Below are positions 1-8,265 of a DNA stretch of 64,000 bases, in pieces. The translations under genes and the position numbers were made by a program. Below the pieces are notes generated by a model that searched no databases, was not told where the DNA came from, and was given only the letters and a program-made list of their open reading frames with translations. How positions within the stretch are numbered: the first letter of the stretch is position 1; each line of letters begins with the position of its first letter. This stretch comes from Chryseobacterium gregarium DSM 19109. Its GTDB lineage: Bacteria > Bacteroidota > Bacteroidia > Flavobacteriales > Weeksellaceae. The DNA is taken from positions 230,124 through 294,123 of the forward strand of contig NZ_AUMU01000006.1 of NCBI RefSeq assembly GCF_000430845.1. Reading direction: 5' to 3'.

Positions 1-292
1 ATCTCTTTCCCTCCCGTGATAATCCACATTGAATAGTATAAATACTGTCCCGAAGATAATTGTTAAATTGTTTTACAATACTCAACTTCAAAATCAGCTC
101 CGGTAATAGACGTTCTTTACCGAATAAAGAGACACTGTTACGTTCAAGACTCTTTACCCGTCCGTAATTAGAAATCAGATAATCCTCAAACCCTTCAATC
201 GGCTTCCATTCTTCATCCGGAAGATCTTCCAATGATCTGTTATAAAGGACTTGCTTTACATATTGATCTTCTAATTCAAGAGGTTGATTCAT
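1..292 (-). CDS. NUMOD4 domain protein, N-terminal part (runs off the left edge)
   Basis: The first 97 codons of a minus-strand gene are visible, starting at the ATG at 292. Residues about 26-46 carry the NUMOD4 signature: an EEWKPIEGFEDY core followed by ISNYGRVKSL. NUMOD4 is a small DNA-binding module found at the N terminus of HNH endonucleases of phage or homing type. The HNH nuclease part would lie beyond base 1 and cannot be seen, so nuclease function is inferred. The gene is AT-rich and lies beside decayed genes, which suggests an accessory region. Confidence 0.75.
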   Translation of the reverse strand, partial: MNQPLELEDQYVKQVLYNRSLEDLPDEEWKPIEGFEDYLISNYGRVKSLERNSVSLFGKERLLPELILKLSIVKQFNNYLRDSIYTIQCGLSREGKR

Positions 293-589
293 AAAAAAAA
301 TTTTGCCTGTTTTTAAACATCTGCGAACTTATATATTTTTAATCGTTTTTGAGATTATATTAGTTATATAATTTAAATAACTAATATAATCAATTTATTA
401 TTGTAATAATAACACCCCAAACATTCAGCAAACTGATTTCATATAATTGAAGGGAAGTGTTAATCGTTTTTTAAGATTTTTGATCTATTTTAGAAGTCTG
501 CGGATAAACAAAATTGGGTATTTTCTGTCAAAATCTAATAATATTTCATTGTCATATTTATCAGAAACGTATCCTGTACATGTGAATTT
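293..589. other. AT-rich intergenic stretch with two copies of a recurring motif
   Basis: No gene was recognised. The stretch contains AATCGTTTTTGAGA at 341-354 and the variant TAATCGTTTTTTAAGA at 461-476. Related copies occur at 1691-1704 and about 3054-3069, each near a small or decayed minus-strand gene. The function is unknown. Confidence 0.4.
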
Positions 590-1210
590 TTATTGTACCG
601 CTTTGGTGTATTCAGACCACATTCCCCTTATGTCCTTTATTAAAATTCTGCCAGTTTTGGGATTTACTTTCAGTTTCCAGAGCAGGGTATCCGGTTTATG
701 GTTTGCCGTGCGGTTGGCAAAATAATCTATCAGAAAATAATCTTTTTCCGTATCGGGTACCCATTTTATTCTGGGGTAACTGTCTTTATCCAGCAGATGT
801 GCCTGATCTTTACTGAATTTTTCCAGACTTTCCGCAATACTTTTTGACCGGGCAGCAAAAGTCTGTATTTCAAGAATGATGCTATCAGGAGTAACGTTAT
901 GGTACTTTTTAGCCAGCACGGCAAACAGGCTGTCGTTATGCCTGACTACAGATTTTTGCAGTTCTTCCGTTATTTCGCAGCCTGCCACCGCATCTACTGT
1001 AACGCCATACTTAGCATAAATATGGGCCTCTGCCTCTGCATAATATATATCCGGTGGCAGCCCATAGGTCTGAAGAGTAAGTATATCCGGTTTTTTATGG
1101 TTGGGTGGGGATAAGGCGGGCTTTTTTTCCTTATCGCTTTGACAGGCAGTATATACTAAGGATACCATAAGTATAAATACCAGTTTTTTATATAGTTTTT
1201 GAATTTTCAT
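590..1210 (-). CDS. putative exported lipoprotein of unknown function
   Basis: This encodes 206 residues from the ATG at 1210; an in-frame ATG at 1225 is less likely because the lysine-rich signal begins at MKIQKLYKK. A hydrophobic segment ends in VYTAC followed by QSDKEKK, a lipoprotein-type signal with an imperfect lipobox. The mature part is mixed alpha/beta and ends with a segment (residues about 170-205) rich in W, Y and basic residues. I recognise no family. It is probably an envelope lipoprotein. The neighbours give no functional hint. Confidence 0.6.
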   Translation of the reverse strand: MKIQKLYKKLVFILMVSLVYTACQSDKEKKPALSPPNHKKPDILTLQTYGLPPDIYYAEAEAHIYAKYGVTVDAVAGCEITEELQKSVVRHNDSLFAVLAKKYHNVTPDSIILEIQTFAARSKSIAESLEKFSKDQAHLLDKDSYPRIKWVPDTEKDYFLIDYFANRTANHKPDTLLWKLKVNPKTGRILIKDIRGMWSEYTKAVQ

Positions 1211-1368
1211 AAAATAAATGTTCAAGCATTGAAAGGCAAAAGTATTTTTCTTCTCTGTATATATTCAGTTTTCGTATAATCCATTCCAGATGTGGGCTGA
1301 TTATTATCTTTTTCGGCTGCGATATAAAGATCGTTTTATCTATTATTAACATTCGTTATTACATGCAG

Positions 1369-1676
1369 CTATTTAACCAAATTGTACAGCTTATTAATCG
1401 CCCAAATCTTACAGCCATATTCACTAATTTCGCCAAGTTTTTCAAACTCTGATATGTTAAATCCTTCTTCAATATCATTGTACCAAATTACTTTTCCACT
1501 AAAAATCGCAACAATCCAAAATCCGCCTCCTTCAGTACCATATTCTTTTTCATTCCACTTTACCGGCTTAATTTTCACTGATTCCCAAAACTCCGCTATT
1601 TCTCCTTTCAAATCCTTTTCGGTTTCTGGATTTCGATATTAAGCTCGACTGATGAAATTGGTGTCCATTCTACCAT
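1369..1676 (-). pseudogene. decayed small gene with an internal frameshift
   Basis: Reading the minus strand from the ATG at 1676 gives MVEWTPISSVELN and then a stop at about 1607. The following reading frame continues with PETEKDLKGEIAEFW and runs open to 1369 (C-terminal ...NKLYNLVK). Joining the two frames gives a plausible protein of about 100 residues, rich in W and Y (GGGFWIVAIF, KVIWYNDIEEGFN). It resembles small cytoplasmic proteins of Bacteroidota that often sit in toxin/immunity-type islands, but I cannot name the family. The frameshift lies at about 1610-1640. A sequencing error would be the alternative explanation. Confidence 0.5.
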
Positions 1677-1704
1677 AACATTTTTATTATAATCGTTTTT
1701 GAGA

Positions 1705-2051
1705 CTATTCTGAATAGTTCAATTTTCGGATCCATTGTATATATTCTACATTTTCAAAAGTTTATCTATATAATTCTTCATTACGTTTCTCCCAATATTC
1801 ATGCAATTCACGGCGGGTCGTAATAATTAAGTCAATAATTCTTTTAAAGAATCTTCAGAAAACTATATATATTCTTGTTCCATCCCATTGCTTGAAATCT
1901 TTAAGTTTACATAGGTATAACCATCATCATCTGTATTTTCCCAATCGGCATGTACTACAATATTTCGTAACCTTCCATTCTCTAGGAGATTTGCTATTAA
2001 TATTAGGTAACCTTCAATTTTGACATCACAATCAAAATGGAAGGCGATCAC
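1705..2051 (-). pseudogene. decayed small gene with stops and a frameshift
   Basis: An open segment at 2051-1863 encodes MIAFHFDCDVKIEGYL ... VVHADWENTDDDGYTYVNL, but it starts at a GTG directly after an in-frame stop region and ends at a TAG. Past that stop the frame reads FSEDSLKELL. After a one-base shift it continues as IIDLIITTRRELHEYW, meets a TAA at 1762-1764, and then reads TFENVEYIQWIRKLN to a TAG at 1705. The protein-like composition on both sides of each lesion points to one gene in decay, not chance ORFs. No family was recognised; it may be an immunity-type protein. Confidence 0.4.
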
Positions 2052-2131
2052 ATAACTTTATTATATCATTAAAAGCAAAACCGTTCAGAAATGTCTGAAG
2101 GGTTTTATTTGTAATTTGATGAAGTTAACAT

Positions 2132-2947
2132 TTATTTCAACAAATTCAGCTCAATCAAATTATTGTTTTTAGCCAGTTTTGCCATTATTTGCTGATTGAT
2201 TTCCCTGATGACTTCTGCTGATGTACGCATGGTTCCGTCAGCATTTGTCTGATCAGGAATCTGTCCTACCAAATCGGCAGTTGGATTGGCGCGGTAATTT
2301 CTAAATTTCTTGACGAACTGATTGTAATTTAATTCAATAATTCTGTATTGGCCAAGGTCGGGATAGACAAATTCTTCCTGATTGGACCGGATGCCTTTCA
2401 GTTCCCAACGATGACTTTTCGTTGCATCTTCAATTTTCAAAATCAGACCAGGCAGACCTTTGAATTTATAAGGACCGTCCTGAATGGGAATATCTTTGGT
2501 GAACCATGCCGTCCATTTTCTGCCGCCAAATTCGGTCGTCGCTTTCTGAACACTGTAATTCAGGATTTTGGAAAACTCGTGGGTGAGTTTCCAATTCAAT
2601 TCTACATTTTGCTTCACTTTATATTTGTCCCAAACGAGAAAAGTTGTGTGCGTCAGTTGATTGGAGTACGGATATTTAGTTACCCATTCATTGACCGATT
2701 CAACATTTGCGGGCATTGAATTGATACCTTTTTTAAAATCTGCCGACTGAGCAGAATCCGAAGCGTACCGTACGGCACTGTAATATTCGGAGCGGTCTTT
2801 CAGGACATTAAGAATCATTATTTCTGATTTGACGTCACCTTTTTTCGTGGAGTCAGGAATGAATTTGTATTCGTAAAGAAATTGTTTATTTTGCCCAAAA
2901 GTCAGAAATGAAATCAGGAATAAAAGTAAAGTCTGTGTAAGCTTCAT
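2132..2947 (-). CDS. GLPGLI family protein
   Basis: This encodes 271 residues from the ATG at 2947. A signal peptide (MKLTQTLLLFLISFLTFG, then QNKQ) directs export. Residues about 163-185 contain the family signature GPYKFKGLPGLILKIED, which names the GLPGLI (Porph_ging) family of Bacteroidota. The length fits the family. The function is unknown; members are periplasmic or surface proteins and are often found as paralogues near TonB-dependent receptors, none of which is adjacent here. It is transcribed alone, with a TATATTTA box about 30 bases upstream as a weak promoter candidate. Confidence 0.88.
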   Translation of the reverse strand: MKLTQTLLLFLISFLTFGQNKQFLYEYKFIPDSTKKGDVKSEIMILNVLKDRSEYYSAVRYASDSAQSADFKKGINSMPANVESVNEWVTKYPYSNQLTHTTFLVWDKYKVKQNVELNWKLTHEFSKILNYSVQKATTEFGGRKWTAWFTKDIPIQDGPYKFKGLPGLILKIEDATKSHRWELKGIRSNQEEFVYPDLGQYRIIELNYNQFVKKFRNYRANPTADLVGQIPDQTNADGTMRTSAEVIREINQQIMAKLAKNNNLIELNLLK

Positions 2948-3304
2948 TGTTATTAGGTTTGTAACGTAAATATAGCATTTAATTTCTAAGGTTTTTCCTC
3001 GAAAAATTTAATAGCTTCCACAATATTTCCATCTAAGAGCAAGTCATCCAAATTATCGTTTTTTGAGATTTGATAACTTTAAGAAAGATATCAAACAGCT
3101 TAATAAATTTACTGAATGTTTGGTGTGATGTATTAATTAGATTTAAATGTCCAAAAACATAGATTCTACCTTACCGCTGATAGATACTTATTCCCGGATT
3201 TTGAATTTTCTCTATATCGGTATCAATACATACAAAATCAAAGGCCTCCTGCAGGAAGCCTTCGAAACACCAAATCACAAAATATTAATATGAAAAAAGT
3301 TTAC
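2948..3304. other. intergenic stretch with a possible gene remnant and a terminator
   Basis: On the minus strand at about 3078-2986 there is a 30-codon open segment (ISKNDNLDDLLLDGN ... FFEEKP, then TAG). It is protein-like but has no convincing start, so it is probably a remnant. The recurring motif TTATCGTTTTTTGAGA lies just inside its 5' end. The right end holds the terminator of the next gene. Confidence 0.35.
3230..3262 (-). terminator. intrinsic terminator of the secreted-protein gene
   Basis: The minus strand reads AAGGCTTCC TGCA GGAGGCCTT followed by a T-rich run. The stem is at 3241-3262, 43 bases after the stop codon at 3305. Confidence 0.65.
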
Positions 3305-3850
3305 TTATAAAGCTGTCGCCGTATAAGTTACTGTTTGCGTATACGTTCCGGCCGGTTTACCTAAGATATCAGAAGATGATGATTTCGCCGCCGGGATGGT
3401 GTAGTCCAGATTCAGTGTTAAGGCGCTTCCAAGCGGAGCATTGGCTACTAAAGTCTGATCCGTTGCCGATAAAACAACAGCGCTTTTTGTTCCCCCCATG
3501 GTTCCGGCAGCTGCTGAAGTTTTGATGGTCAAAACATTTACCGGGATTTCGTTGGTTCCGTTCATGAAACTCGCACCGCCTGCTTTTACCTTTACATTAA
3601 AACTCTTTGTAGAAGTAACTTTCAAAGCGTTGGCCTGGGCCACTGTTTTTTCCGAATTATAATCCGCTGCAGTAGCATAGTTAAAGGCAACGGCACCACT
3701 GATTGCAGAACTTCCCGCATCGATAGAGATGACATCGTTCAGGGTAATGTTTACGGTTGTGGTTGCCGTAGTATTCTGAGCCTGAACATTATTAGTTCCT
3801 GATATGATGGCTCCGATAGTTAAGGCTGCAATGGCGATTTGTTTTGTCAT
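3305..3850 (-). CDS. secreted beta-rich protein of unknown function
   Basis: This encodes 181 residues from the ATG at 3850. The signal peptide is MTKQIAIAALTIGAIISG with a likely cut at VQAQ. The mature chain is almost all A, T, S, V, G and N with alternating hydrophobic residues, as in small immunoglobulin-like or fimbrial-type beta sandwiches; there is no cysteine. I recognise no named family. It resembles the WxL or spore-coat-U-like secreted proteins common in flavobacteria, but that is inference. A TAGATTTG promoter box lies 57 bases upstream. A 3' fragment of a second copy lies upstream at 4056-4085. Confidence 0.7.
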   Translation of the reverse strand: MTKQIAIAALTIGAIISGTNNVQAQNTTATTTVNITLNDVISIDAGSSAISGAVAFNYATAADYNSEKTVAQANALKVTSTKSFNVKVKAGGASFMNGTNEIPVNVLTIKTSAAAGTMGGTKSAVVLSATDQTLVANAPLGSALTLNLDYTIPAAKSSSSDILGKPAGTYTQTVTYTATAL

Positions 3851-3907
3851 GATCGTATTATTTATTTTTTATTCCTGTTATTGTTTAATTGTTCTCTTTG
3901 AACACTA

Positions 3908-3915
3908 CAAATCTA
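3908..3915 (-). promoter_or_regulatory. -7 promoter box of the secreted-protein gene
   Basis: TAGATTTG on the minus strand fits the Bacteroidota -7 consensus TAnnTTTG. It implies a 5' leader of about 50 bases before the ATG at 3850. Confidence 0.5.
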
Positions 3916-4000
3916 CAGCAGCGATAAAAGTTTCTTTGTAGTAGAAAATGGAAGTTCATGTAGTAAAATAACTACAGGATTATTCATTTGATCTAAATAG

Positions 4001-4031
4001 AAAAGCCCTCAACACTTGGCATGTCGAGGGC
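4001..4031 (-). terminator. intrinsic terminator, probably of a lost paralogue
   Basis: The minus strand reads GCCCTCGACA TGCCAAG TGTTGAGGGC followed by TTTT. The stem has ten base pairs including one wobble. It follows the 3' relic at 4056-4085, so it looks like that vanished gene's terminator. Confidence 0.6.
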
Positions 4032-4055
4032 GTATATAAATTGCTGTTATTTCTA

Positions 4056-4085
4056 TTATAAAGCTGTCGTAATATAAATTACCCT
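4056..4085 (-). pseudogene. 3' relic of a paralogue of the secreted-protein gene
   Basis: TTATAAAGCTGTCG here is identical to the last 14 bases of the gene at 3305-3850, including its stop codon, and similarity continues for about 13 more bases (the relic would encode VIYITTAL versus VTYTATAL). No more of the gene can be traced upstream. This supports a tandem duplication followed by loss of one copy. Confidence 0.45.
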
Positions 4086-4394
4086 ATTGATTAAACGCAA
4101 AGTTTTATTTATAAAGCCTGTAGATTTAAGGGAGCAAAGCCGCTGATTAAGCGTACGGCTAATCCGTTCGCTTCATCAAATCAGTTTACTGATTCATTCT
4201 TTGCTTCTTTTAAATAAAATACACAGAAAAATAATCTTTGCGTTAAAAAATAAATAAACACAAAGTTTTATTAATAATACTTTAAGATTAAAGTGAGCAC
4301 AGAAAAATAATCTTCGTTAAAACATAAAACATCCGGTTGAATATTTCAAATGATGATCGGTACGATAAACCATATATTTTTCTATTTTTATCAG
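4086..4394. repeat. intergenic repeats before the DUF2891 gene
   Basis: CACAGAAAAATAATCTT occurs at 4222-4238 and again at 4298-4314, both followed by CGTTAAAA-type sequence. CGCAAAGTTTTATTTA (about 4097) is echoed by CACAAAGTTTTATTAA (about 4259). The repeats are direct and imperfect, with a 76-base period between the two best copies. No gene lies in the stretch. Confidence 0.5.
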
Positions 4395-5462
4395 ATGAAA
4401 AACAGTCTTTTAGCCATATTGATCATTCCGTTTTCCGTCTATGCCCAGGAAGTTCCTAAGCTTACCGATGCCATGGCCATGAAATTAGCGGAAAAACCGC
4501 TGCACTGCATTAACCAGGAATACCCGAACAAAACTGCCCATATCATCAATAATGCAGGAGAAGCTTCCTTAAGTCCGAAACAGCTGCATCCGAGCTTTTA
4601 CGGCTGTTTCGACTGGCACAGTTCCGTCCACGGTCACTGGATGCTGCTGCACCTGTTAAAGACCAGGCCGGATCTGTCTGTGGCTAAAGACATTGAATCT
4701 ATACTGGATCAGTCTTTCCGTAAAGAAAATCTTCAGGCGGAAGCGGATTATTTCAGCCAATACCAGCTGGCTACCACTTTTGAAAGGACGTACGGCTGGG
4801 CCTGGCTCCTGAAGCTGGATGAAGAGCTGACGACATGGGACCATCCGAAAGCGAAAACCTGGCACCGGAACCTCAAGCCGCTAACCGATAAAATCCTGGG
4901 TTCCTGGAAAGCCTACCTGCCGAAGCAGACCTATCCGAACCGGACAGGCGTTCATCCCAATACCGCCTTCGCCATGGCTTTTGCCATCGACTGGGCCCGG
5001 GCGAACCATGATCAGGATTTCGAGAACCAATTGCTGGAAAAAGCAAAATATTTCTATCTGAAAGATGAAAAGACACCGGCCTATCTTGAACCCGACGGCT
5101 CGGATTTCTTTTCGCCGAGCCTTGAAATTGCCGACCTGATGCGGAGGGTGCTGCCGCAGAAAGAATTTGTCCGGTGGCTGGATGCATTCTACGATAAGCG
5201 AAGCCTGGAAAACATTGAGAAAATCCCTGTGGTAAGCGACCTGTCAGATTACCAGACCATCCACCTGGTAGGGCTGTCTTTTTCCAAAGCATGGTGCATG
5301 AAAGGGATTGCCGGCGCACTGCCGGACCGTCATCCCCTAAAAAAGGAGTTCCGGAAAACCGCGCAGGTATTTTTATCCAACGGGCTTCCCTTGCTGTTCC
5401 GGGGCAATTACGGCGGAGACCACTGGCTGGCGAGTTTTGCCGTCTATGCGCTGGAAGATTAA
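4395..5462 (+). CDS. DUF2891 family exported protein
   Basis: This encodes 355 residues. The ATG at 4395 is preferred over an in-frame ATG at 4350 because the signal peptide MKNSLLAILIIPFSVYA starts there. The mature protein has the DUF2891 hallmarks: HPSFYGCFDWHSSVHGHW near the N terminus, a TFERTYGWAWLL segment in the middle and GDHWLASFAVYAL at the C terminus. It has many W, H and D residues in an alpha-helical (alpha/alpha-barrel-like) fold. The biochemical role of the family is unknown; glycan-related activity is a guess from the fold. It ends by a 4-base overlap with the convergent gene at 5459. Confidence 0.85.
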   Translation: MKNSLLAILIIPFSVYAQEVPKLTDAMAMKLAEKPLHCINQEYPNKTAHIINNAGEASLSPKQLHPSFYGCFDWHSSVHGHWMLLHLLKTRPDLSVAKDIESILDQSFRKENLQAEADYFSQYQLATTFERTYGWAWLLKLDEELTTWDHPKAKTWHRNLKPLTDKILGSWKAYLPKQTYPNRTGVHPNTAFAMAFAIDWARANHDQDFENQLLEKAKYFYLKDEKTPAYLEPDGSDFFSPSLEIADLMRRVLPQKEFVRWLDAFYDKRSLENIEKIPVVSDLSDYQTIHLVGLSFSKAWCMKGIAGALPDRHPLKKEFRKTAQVFLSNGLPLLFRGNYGGDHWLASFAVYALED

Positions 5463-5929
5463 TAGCGGATGCCTGCCTTTTTCAGGATAAAGCTCAGCAG
5501 CCAGATCGGCCCGACCAGCAGGAACTGAAGGTCTTTGAGGAAAGAAGGTTTTTTCCCTTCGATCTTATGCCCTACAAACTGCAGCACCCAGGTAATCACG
5601 AAAACCGAAAGGTAGACGAGCCACGGCTTTTCCGTACGGGTATTCACGCCGAAAGCAAAGCTTTCCATAATGATCATCAGGACCAGCATGATAAAGCCGA
5701 TTAAAAATGAAAGCCTCATATAAAATACGGTGACCAGGGCCATGGCGGCAAGGCTTACGTAGCTGATGCATCCGATATAGATGAAGCAGATGGATTTGGA
5801 GGGGATCAGCGAGATGAATCCCAGGATCGTCCAGAAGATCAGCGGGACGCAGATCCAGTGGATCAGTTTGTTGGTGGCATTTCTGTGGCTTTCTGCATAT
5901 TCTGCAAACAGTAAATCAATTTTTCTCAT
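5459..5929 (-). CDS. Mpo1-like / DUF962 membrane protein
   Basis: This encodes 156 residues from the ATG at 5929; an earlier start at 5974 would add an unlikely N terminus. It begins MRKIDLLFAEYAESHRN, followed by KLIHWICVPLIFW, the conserved N-terminal motif of the DUF962 (yeast YGL010w/Mpo1) family. Three or four hydrophobic helices follow, then a C-terminal FLLVGPIWLLSFI. Yeast Mpo1 is an iron-dependent dioxygenase acting on 2-hydroxy fatty acids, and its histidines (SHRN, IHW, VGHK) have counterparts here. Bacterial function is inferred. It is convergent with the DUF2891 gene. Confidence 0.82.
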   Translation of the reverse strand: MRKIDLLFAEYAESHRNATNKLIHWICVPLIFWTILGFISLIPSKSICFIYIGCISYVSLAAMALVTVFYMRLSFLIGFIMLVLMIIMESFAFGVNTRTEKPWLVYLSVFVITWVLQFVGHKIEGKKPSFLKDLQFLLVGPIWLLSFILKKAGIRY

Positions 5930-5963
5930 ACCGGATATTTGGAAGACACTAAAATAATAAATT

Positions 5964-5995
5964 TTTGCAATCACTCTGCAGATTGCTTACATTTG
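5964..5995 (+). promoter_or_regulatory. promoter of the AraC regulator gene, leaderless geometry
   Basis: TTTG at 5964-5967 and TACATTTG at 5988-5995 are spaced by 20 bases, a good -33/-7 pair for Bacteroidota sigma. Only four bases separate the box from the ATG at 6000, so transcription should begin at or next to the start codon. Confidence 0.6.
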
Positions 5996-5999
5996 TGTT

Positions 6000-6845
6000 A
6001 TGTCTGTCCTGGAAAAATTCGGAGTCGAGATCTTTACGCAACATAATATTTTCGAGCGGATTGCTACCGATAAGCCTTTCCGGCCCGATAACCCGGCTTT
6101 TATCTTTATCAAGACCGGAACCATCAGGCTGAGGCAGCATTTCCGGGACCTTGAACTTTCTGCCAATATGTTTATGGTGACCGACCCGCAGACAGTCTAT
6201 GAAATGATCTCCGTGAGCGACGATTTCCAGTCGAGGATGGTGTCGTATAAAAGGGAATTTATTTCGACCCTGTCGCTGAAGTTCAACAGGCTCATCACCT
6301 ACCGGTATTTCAGGCAGCAGATGAATATCGGGGTTCCTTTTCAGGCAGACGAAATGGAAGTGGTCTGGAAAAGCGTGAATTTCTTAAAATATATTCTGGA
6401 CTCCGAAACGGAAATGACCTATAAGAAAGAGATGGTGGAGCATCTTTTCTCGGTGTTCTGTTACCAGATGGCCGGGATTATCTCTAAGGAAGACAGCAAT
6501 GCGATGAACCAGATGTCCAGGCAGGAGGAAATCGTTTTTATTTTCCTAAGTGACCTTGCGCTGCACCACCATACCGAACGCAGCGTAGCGTTTTATGCAG
6601 AACGGCAGTCTGTTACAATCAGACATTTCTCTGCCGTGGTGAAGGAAGTCACCGGGAAATCCGCCGGCCAGGTGATTGCCCTGATTGTCATGAACGAAGC
6701 AAAAGTACTGCTGAATTCCTCCAGCAAGCCGGTTTCCGAAATTTCTTCCACACTCGGGTTCAGTGACCTGTATTCATTTTCCCACTTTTTTAAAAAGCAT
6801 TCAGGCGAAAGCCCGTCGCAGTACCGTACCCAGTTCGAAAGCTGA
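6000..6845 (+). CDS. AraC family transcriptional regulator
   Basis: This encodes 281 residues. The N-terminal part (about 1-165) is a cupin-like effector domain (NPAFIFIKTGTIRLRQH, MFMVTDPQTVYEM). The C-terminal 100 residues hold the two AraC helix-turn-helix motifs, ending in the typical LGFSDLYSFSHFFKKHSG and SPSQYR. It stands 88 bases upstream of tolC on the same strand, so it probably controls the efflux genes that follow. Its promoter box ends four bases before the ATG, which suggests a leaderless mRNA. The effector is unknown. Confidence 0.9.
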   Translation: MSVLEKFGVEIFTQHNIFERIATDKPFRPDNPAFIFIKTGTIRLRQHFRDLELSANMFMVTDPQTVYEMISVSDDFQSRMVSYKREFISTLSLKFNRLITYRYFRQQMNIGVPFQADEMEVVWKSVNFLKYILDSETEMTYKKEMVEHLFSVFCYQMAGIISKEDSNAMNQMSRQEEIVFIFLSDLALHHHTERSVAFYAERQSVTIRHFSAVVKEVTGKSAGQVIALIVMNEAKVLLNSSSKPVSEISSTLGFSDLYSFSHFFKKHSGESPSQYRTQFES

Positions 6846-6883
6846 AATCCTACATTTGAACATCTTTTTCCAAAATTCAAACA

Positions 6884-6914
6884 TTTGTTTGAGTTTATTC
6901 ATGGCCTAACTTTG
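6884..6914 (+). promoter_or_regulatory. promoter of the efflux operon
   Basis: TTTG at 6884-6887, a 19-base spacer and TAACTTTG at 6907-6914 match the Bacteroidota -33/-7 consensus. The ATG of tolC lies 20 bases downstream of the box. Confidence 0.65.
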
Positions 6915-6933
6915 CCCCGTAAAACAAGGTACA

Positions 6934-8244
6934 ATGGTAAAGAATATAAAAACAGCCCTGTCTCTGATGGCAGCGATGCTCCCTGCGCTGTTTTTTTCAC
7001 AGGACAGAAAGCAGATGACGGCGGAAGAAGTGGCCGCGCTCGCCGTGGAGAACCATCAGCAGCTGAAAGTTTCGGCAAGGAACATCGATATGGCAAAACA
7101 GAATACGGATATTGTCAGGCTTCAGAAACTCCCGAACATCACGGCTTCCACGAGCCAGTTTTATTTAGGGAATGCCATCGCCCTCGACAAAGACTTTTCA
7201 TCTTCGGTGAATGTCCCGATGCCCCATTACGGAAGCTCCTATGCCGTTCAGGCGACCCAGCTGATCTTTAAAGGAGGACTGGTGAACAAATCCATCGAAA
7301 TGGCAGGGCTCCGTGAACAGCTGTCTGAACTGGACCTGGAAAACAATAAGCAGGATGTGAAGTTCCTGGTGATTTCCAACTACCTCGATATGTATAAAAC
7401 GGTCAACCAGCAGGAAGTTTTTCAGAACAATAAAAAGCTGGCGCAGGAAAGGCTGAAGAATATCCGGAAATTCTACCAGCAGGGGATGGTGACCCGGAAT
7501 GAAGTCATCCGTGGCGAACTGGCCATCAAAAACCTGGACCAGGGAATTTTAACCTTATCCAACAACAGGAAGATCCTCAACTATAATCTGAATACAGCTT
7601 TGGGACTTCCTTCTGATACGGAGATTGTCCCGGTGGAAAAACTGGAAAACAAAGAAGCCGGGATCGGGATGGACTACTATATCAGCCTGGCCCATGACAG
7701 CAACCCGGTCATGAAATCTGCCCGGACCAATATTGAGGTGGCCGACAAAAACATTGAGATCATTAAAACGGATAAAATGCCTACAGTAGCAGGATTCGGT
7801 GGATATACCTTACAGAAGCCCGTCACTACGAGAAGCCCGGTCCTGGATATGTATTCAGGCGGATGGCAGACCGGGGTTTCCCTTACCTATAATATTGACA
7901 ACCTGTATAAAACAAAAGAACGGGTGAAGCTGGGCGAGATCCAGAAAGCGCAGGCCGGCGATGTCCTGACGCTTACGGGACAGAATGTTGATATGGCCGT
8001 GAATGCCGCCTATGTAAAGTATCAGGAATCCATCCAGCAGGCGGAGATCCTGAATGATGCCAAAACACTGGCAGAAGAAAATTACAGGATTACGGAAGCC
8101 AAATACCTGAACCAACTGGCCGTACAGGCAGAAATGATCGATGCGCAGAACCAGAAGCTCCAGTCTGAACTGGACTACAGCAATGCGGAAATCAATAGGC
8201 TGTATCAGTATTACAATCTTTTAAAATCTACGGGAACCCTATAA
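6934..8244 (+). CDS. TolC family outer membrane efflux protein
   Basis: This encodes 436 residues with a signal peptide (MVKNIKTALSLMAAMLPALFF, then SQDR). The rest shows the paired, coiled-coil-rich repeat pattern of outer membrane efflux proteins: EEVAALAVENHQQLKVSARNI at the N terminus, and long helices rich in Q, N, K and E around residues 130-220 and 350-430. It forms the outer membrane channel of a tripartite pump with the HlyD adaptor and MFS gene downstream. Its own promoter lies at 6884-6914. The gap to the adaptor gene is short, consistent with one operon. Confidence 0.92.
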   Translation: MVKNIKTALSLMAAMLPALFFSQDRKQMTAEEVAALAVENHQQLKVSARNIDMAKQNTDIVRLQKLPNITASTSQFYLGNAIALDKDFSSSVNVPMPHYGSSYAVQATQLIFKGGLVNKSIEMAGLREQLSELDLENNKQDVKFLVISNYLDMYKTVNQQEVFQNNKKLAQERLKNIRKFYQQGMVTRNEVIRGELAIKNLDQGILTLSNNRKILNYNLNTALGLPSDTEIVPVEKLENKEAGIGMDYYISLAHDSNPVMKSARTNIEVADKNIEIIKTDKMPTVAGFGGYTLQKPVTTRSPVLDMYSGGWQTGVSLTYNIDNLYKTKERVKLGEIQKAQAGDVLTLTGQNVDMAVNAAYVKYQESIQQAEILNDAKTLAEENYRITEAKYLNQLAVQAEMIDAQNQKLQSELDYSNAEINRLYQYYNLLKSTGTL

Positions 8245-8265
8245 TCTTACGTGAACAACAAAACA

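Noticed and set aside
2986..3078. Thirty-codon open segment (ISKNDNLDDLLLDGN) on the minus strand
   Set aside because: It has no start codon and an in-frame stop immediately upstream. It may be a remnant but cannot be called a gene.
4873..5319. 148-codon antisense ORF within the DUF2891 gene
   Set aside because: It is rich in R, P, S and G with low-complexity codons, a typical shadow of a GC-rich coding strand. The sense gene has clear family motifs.
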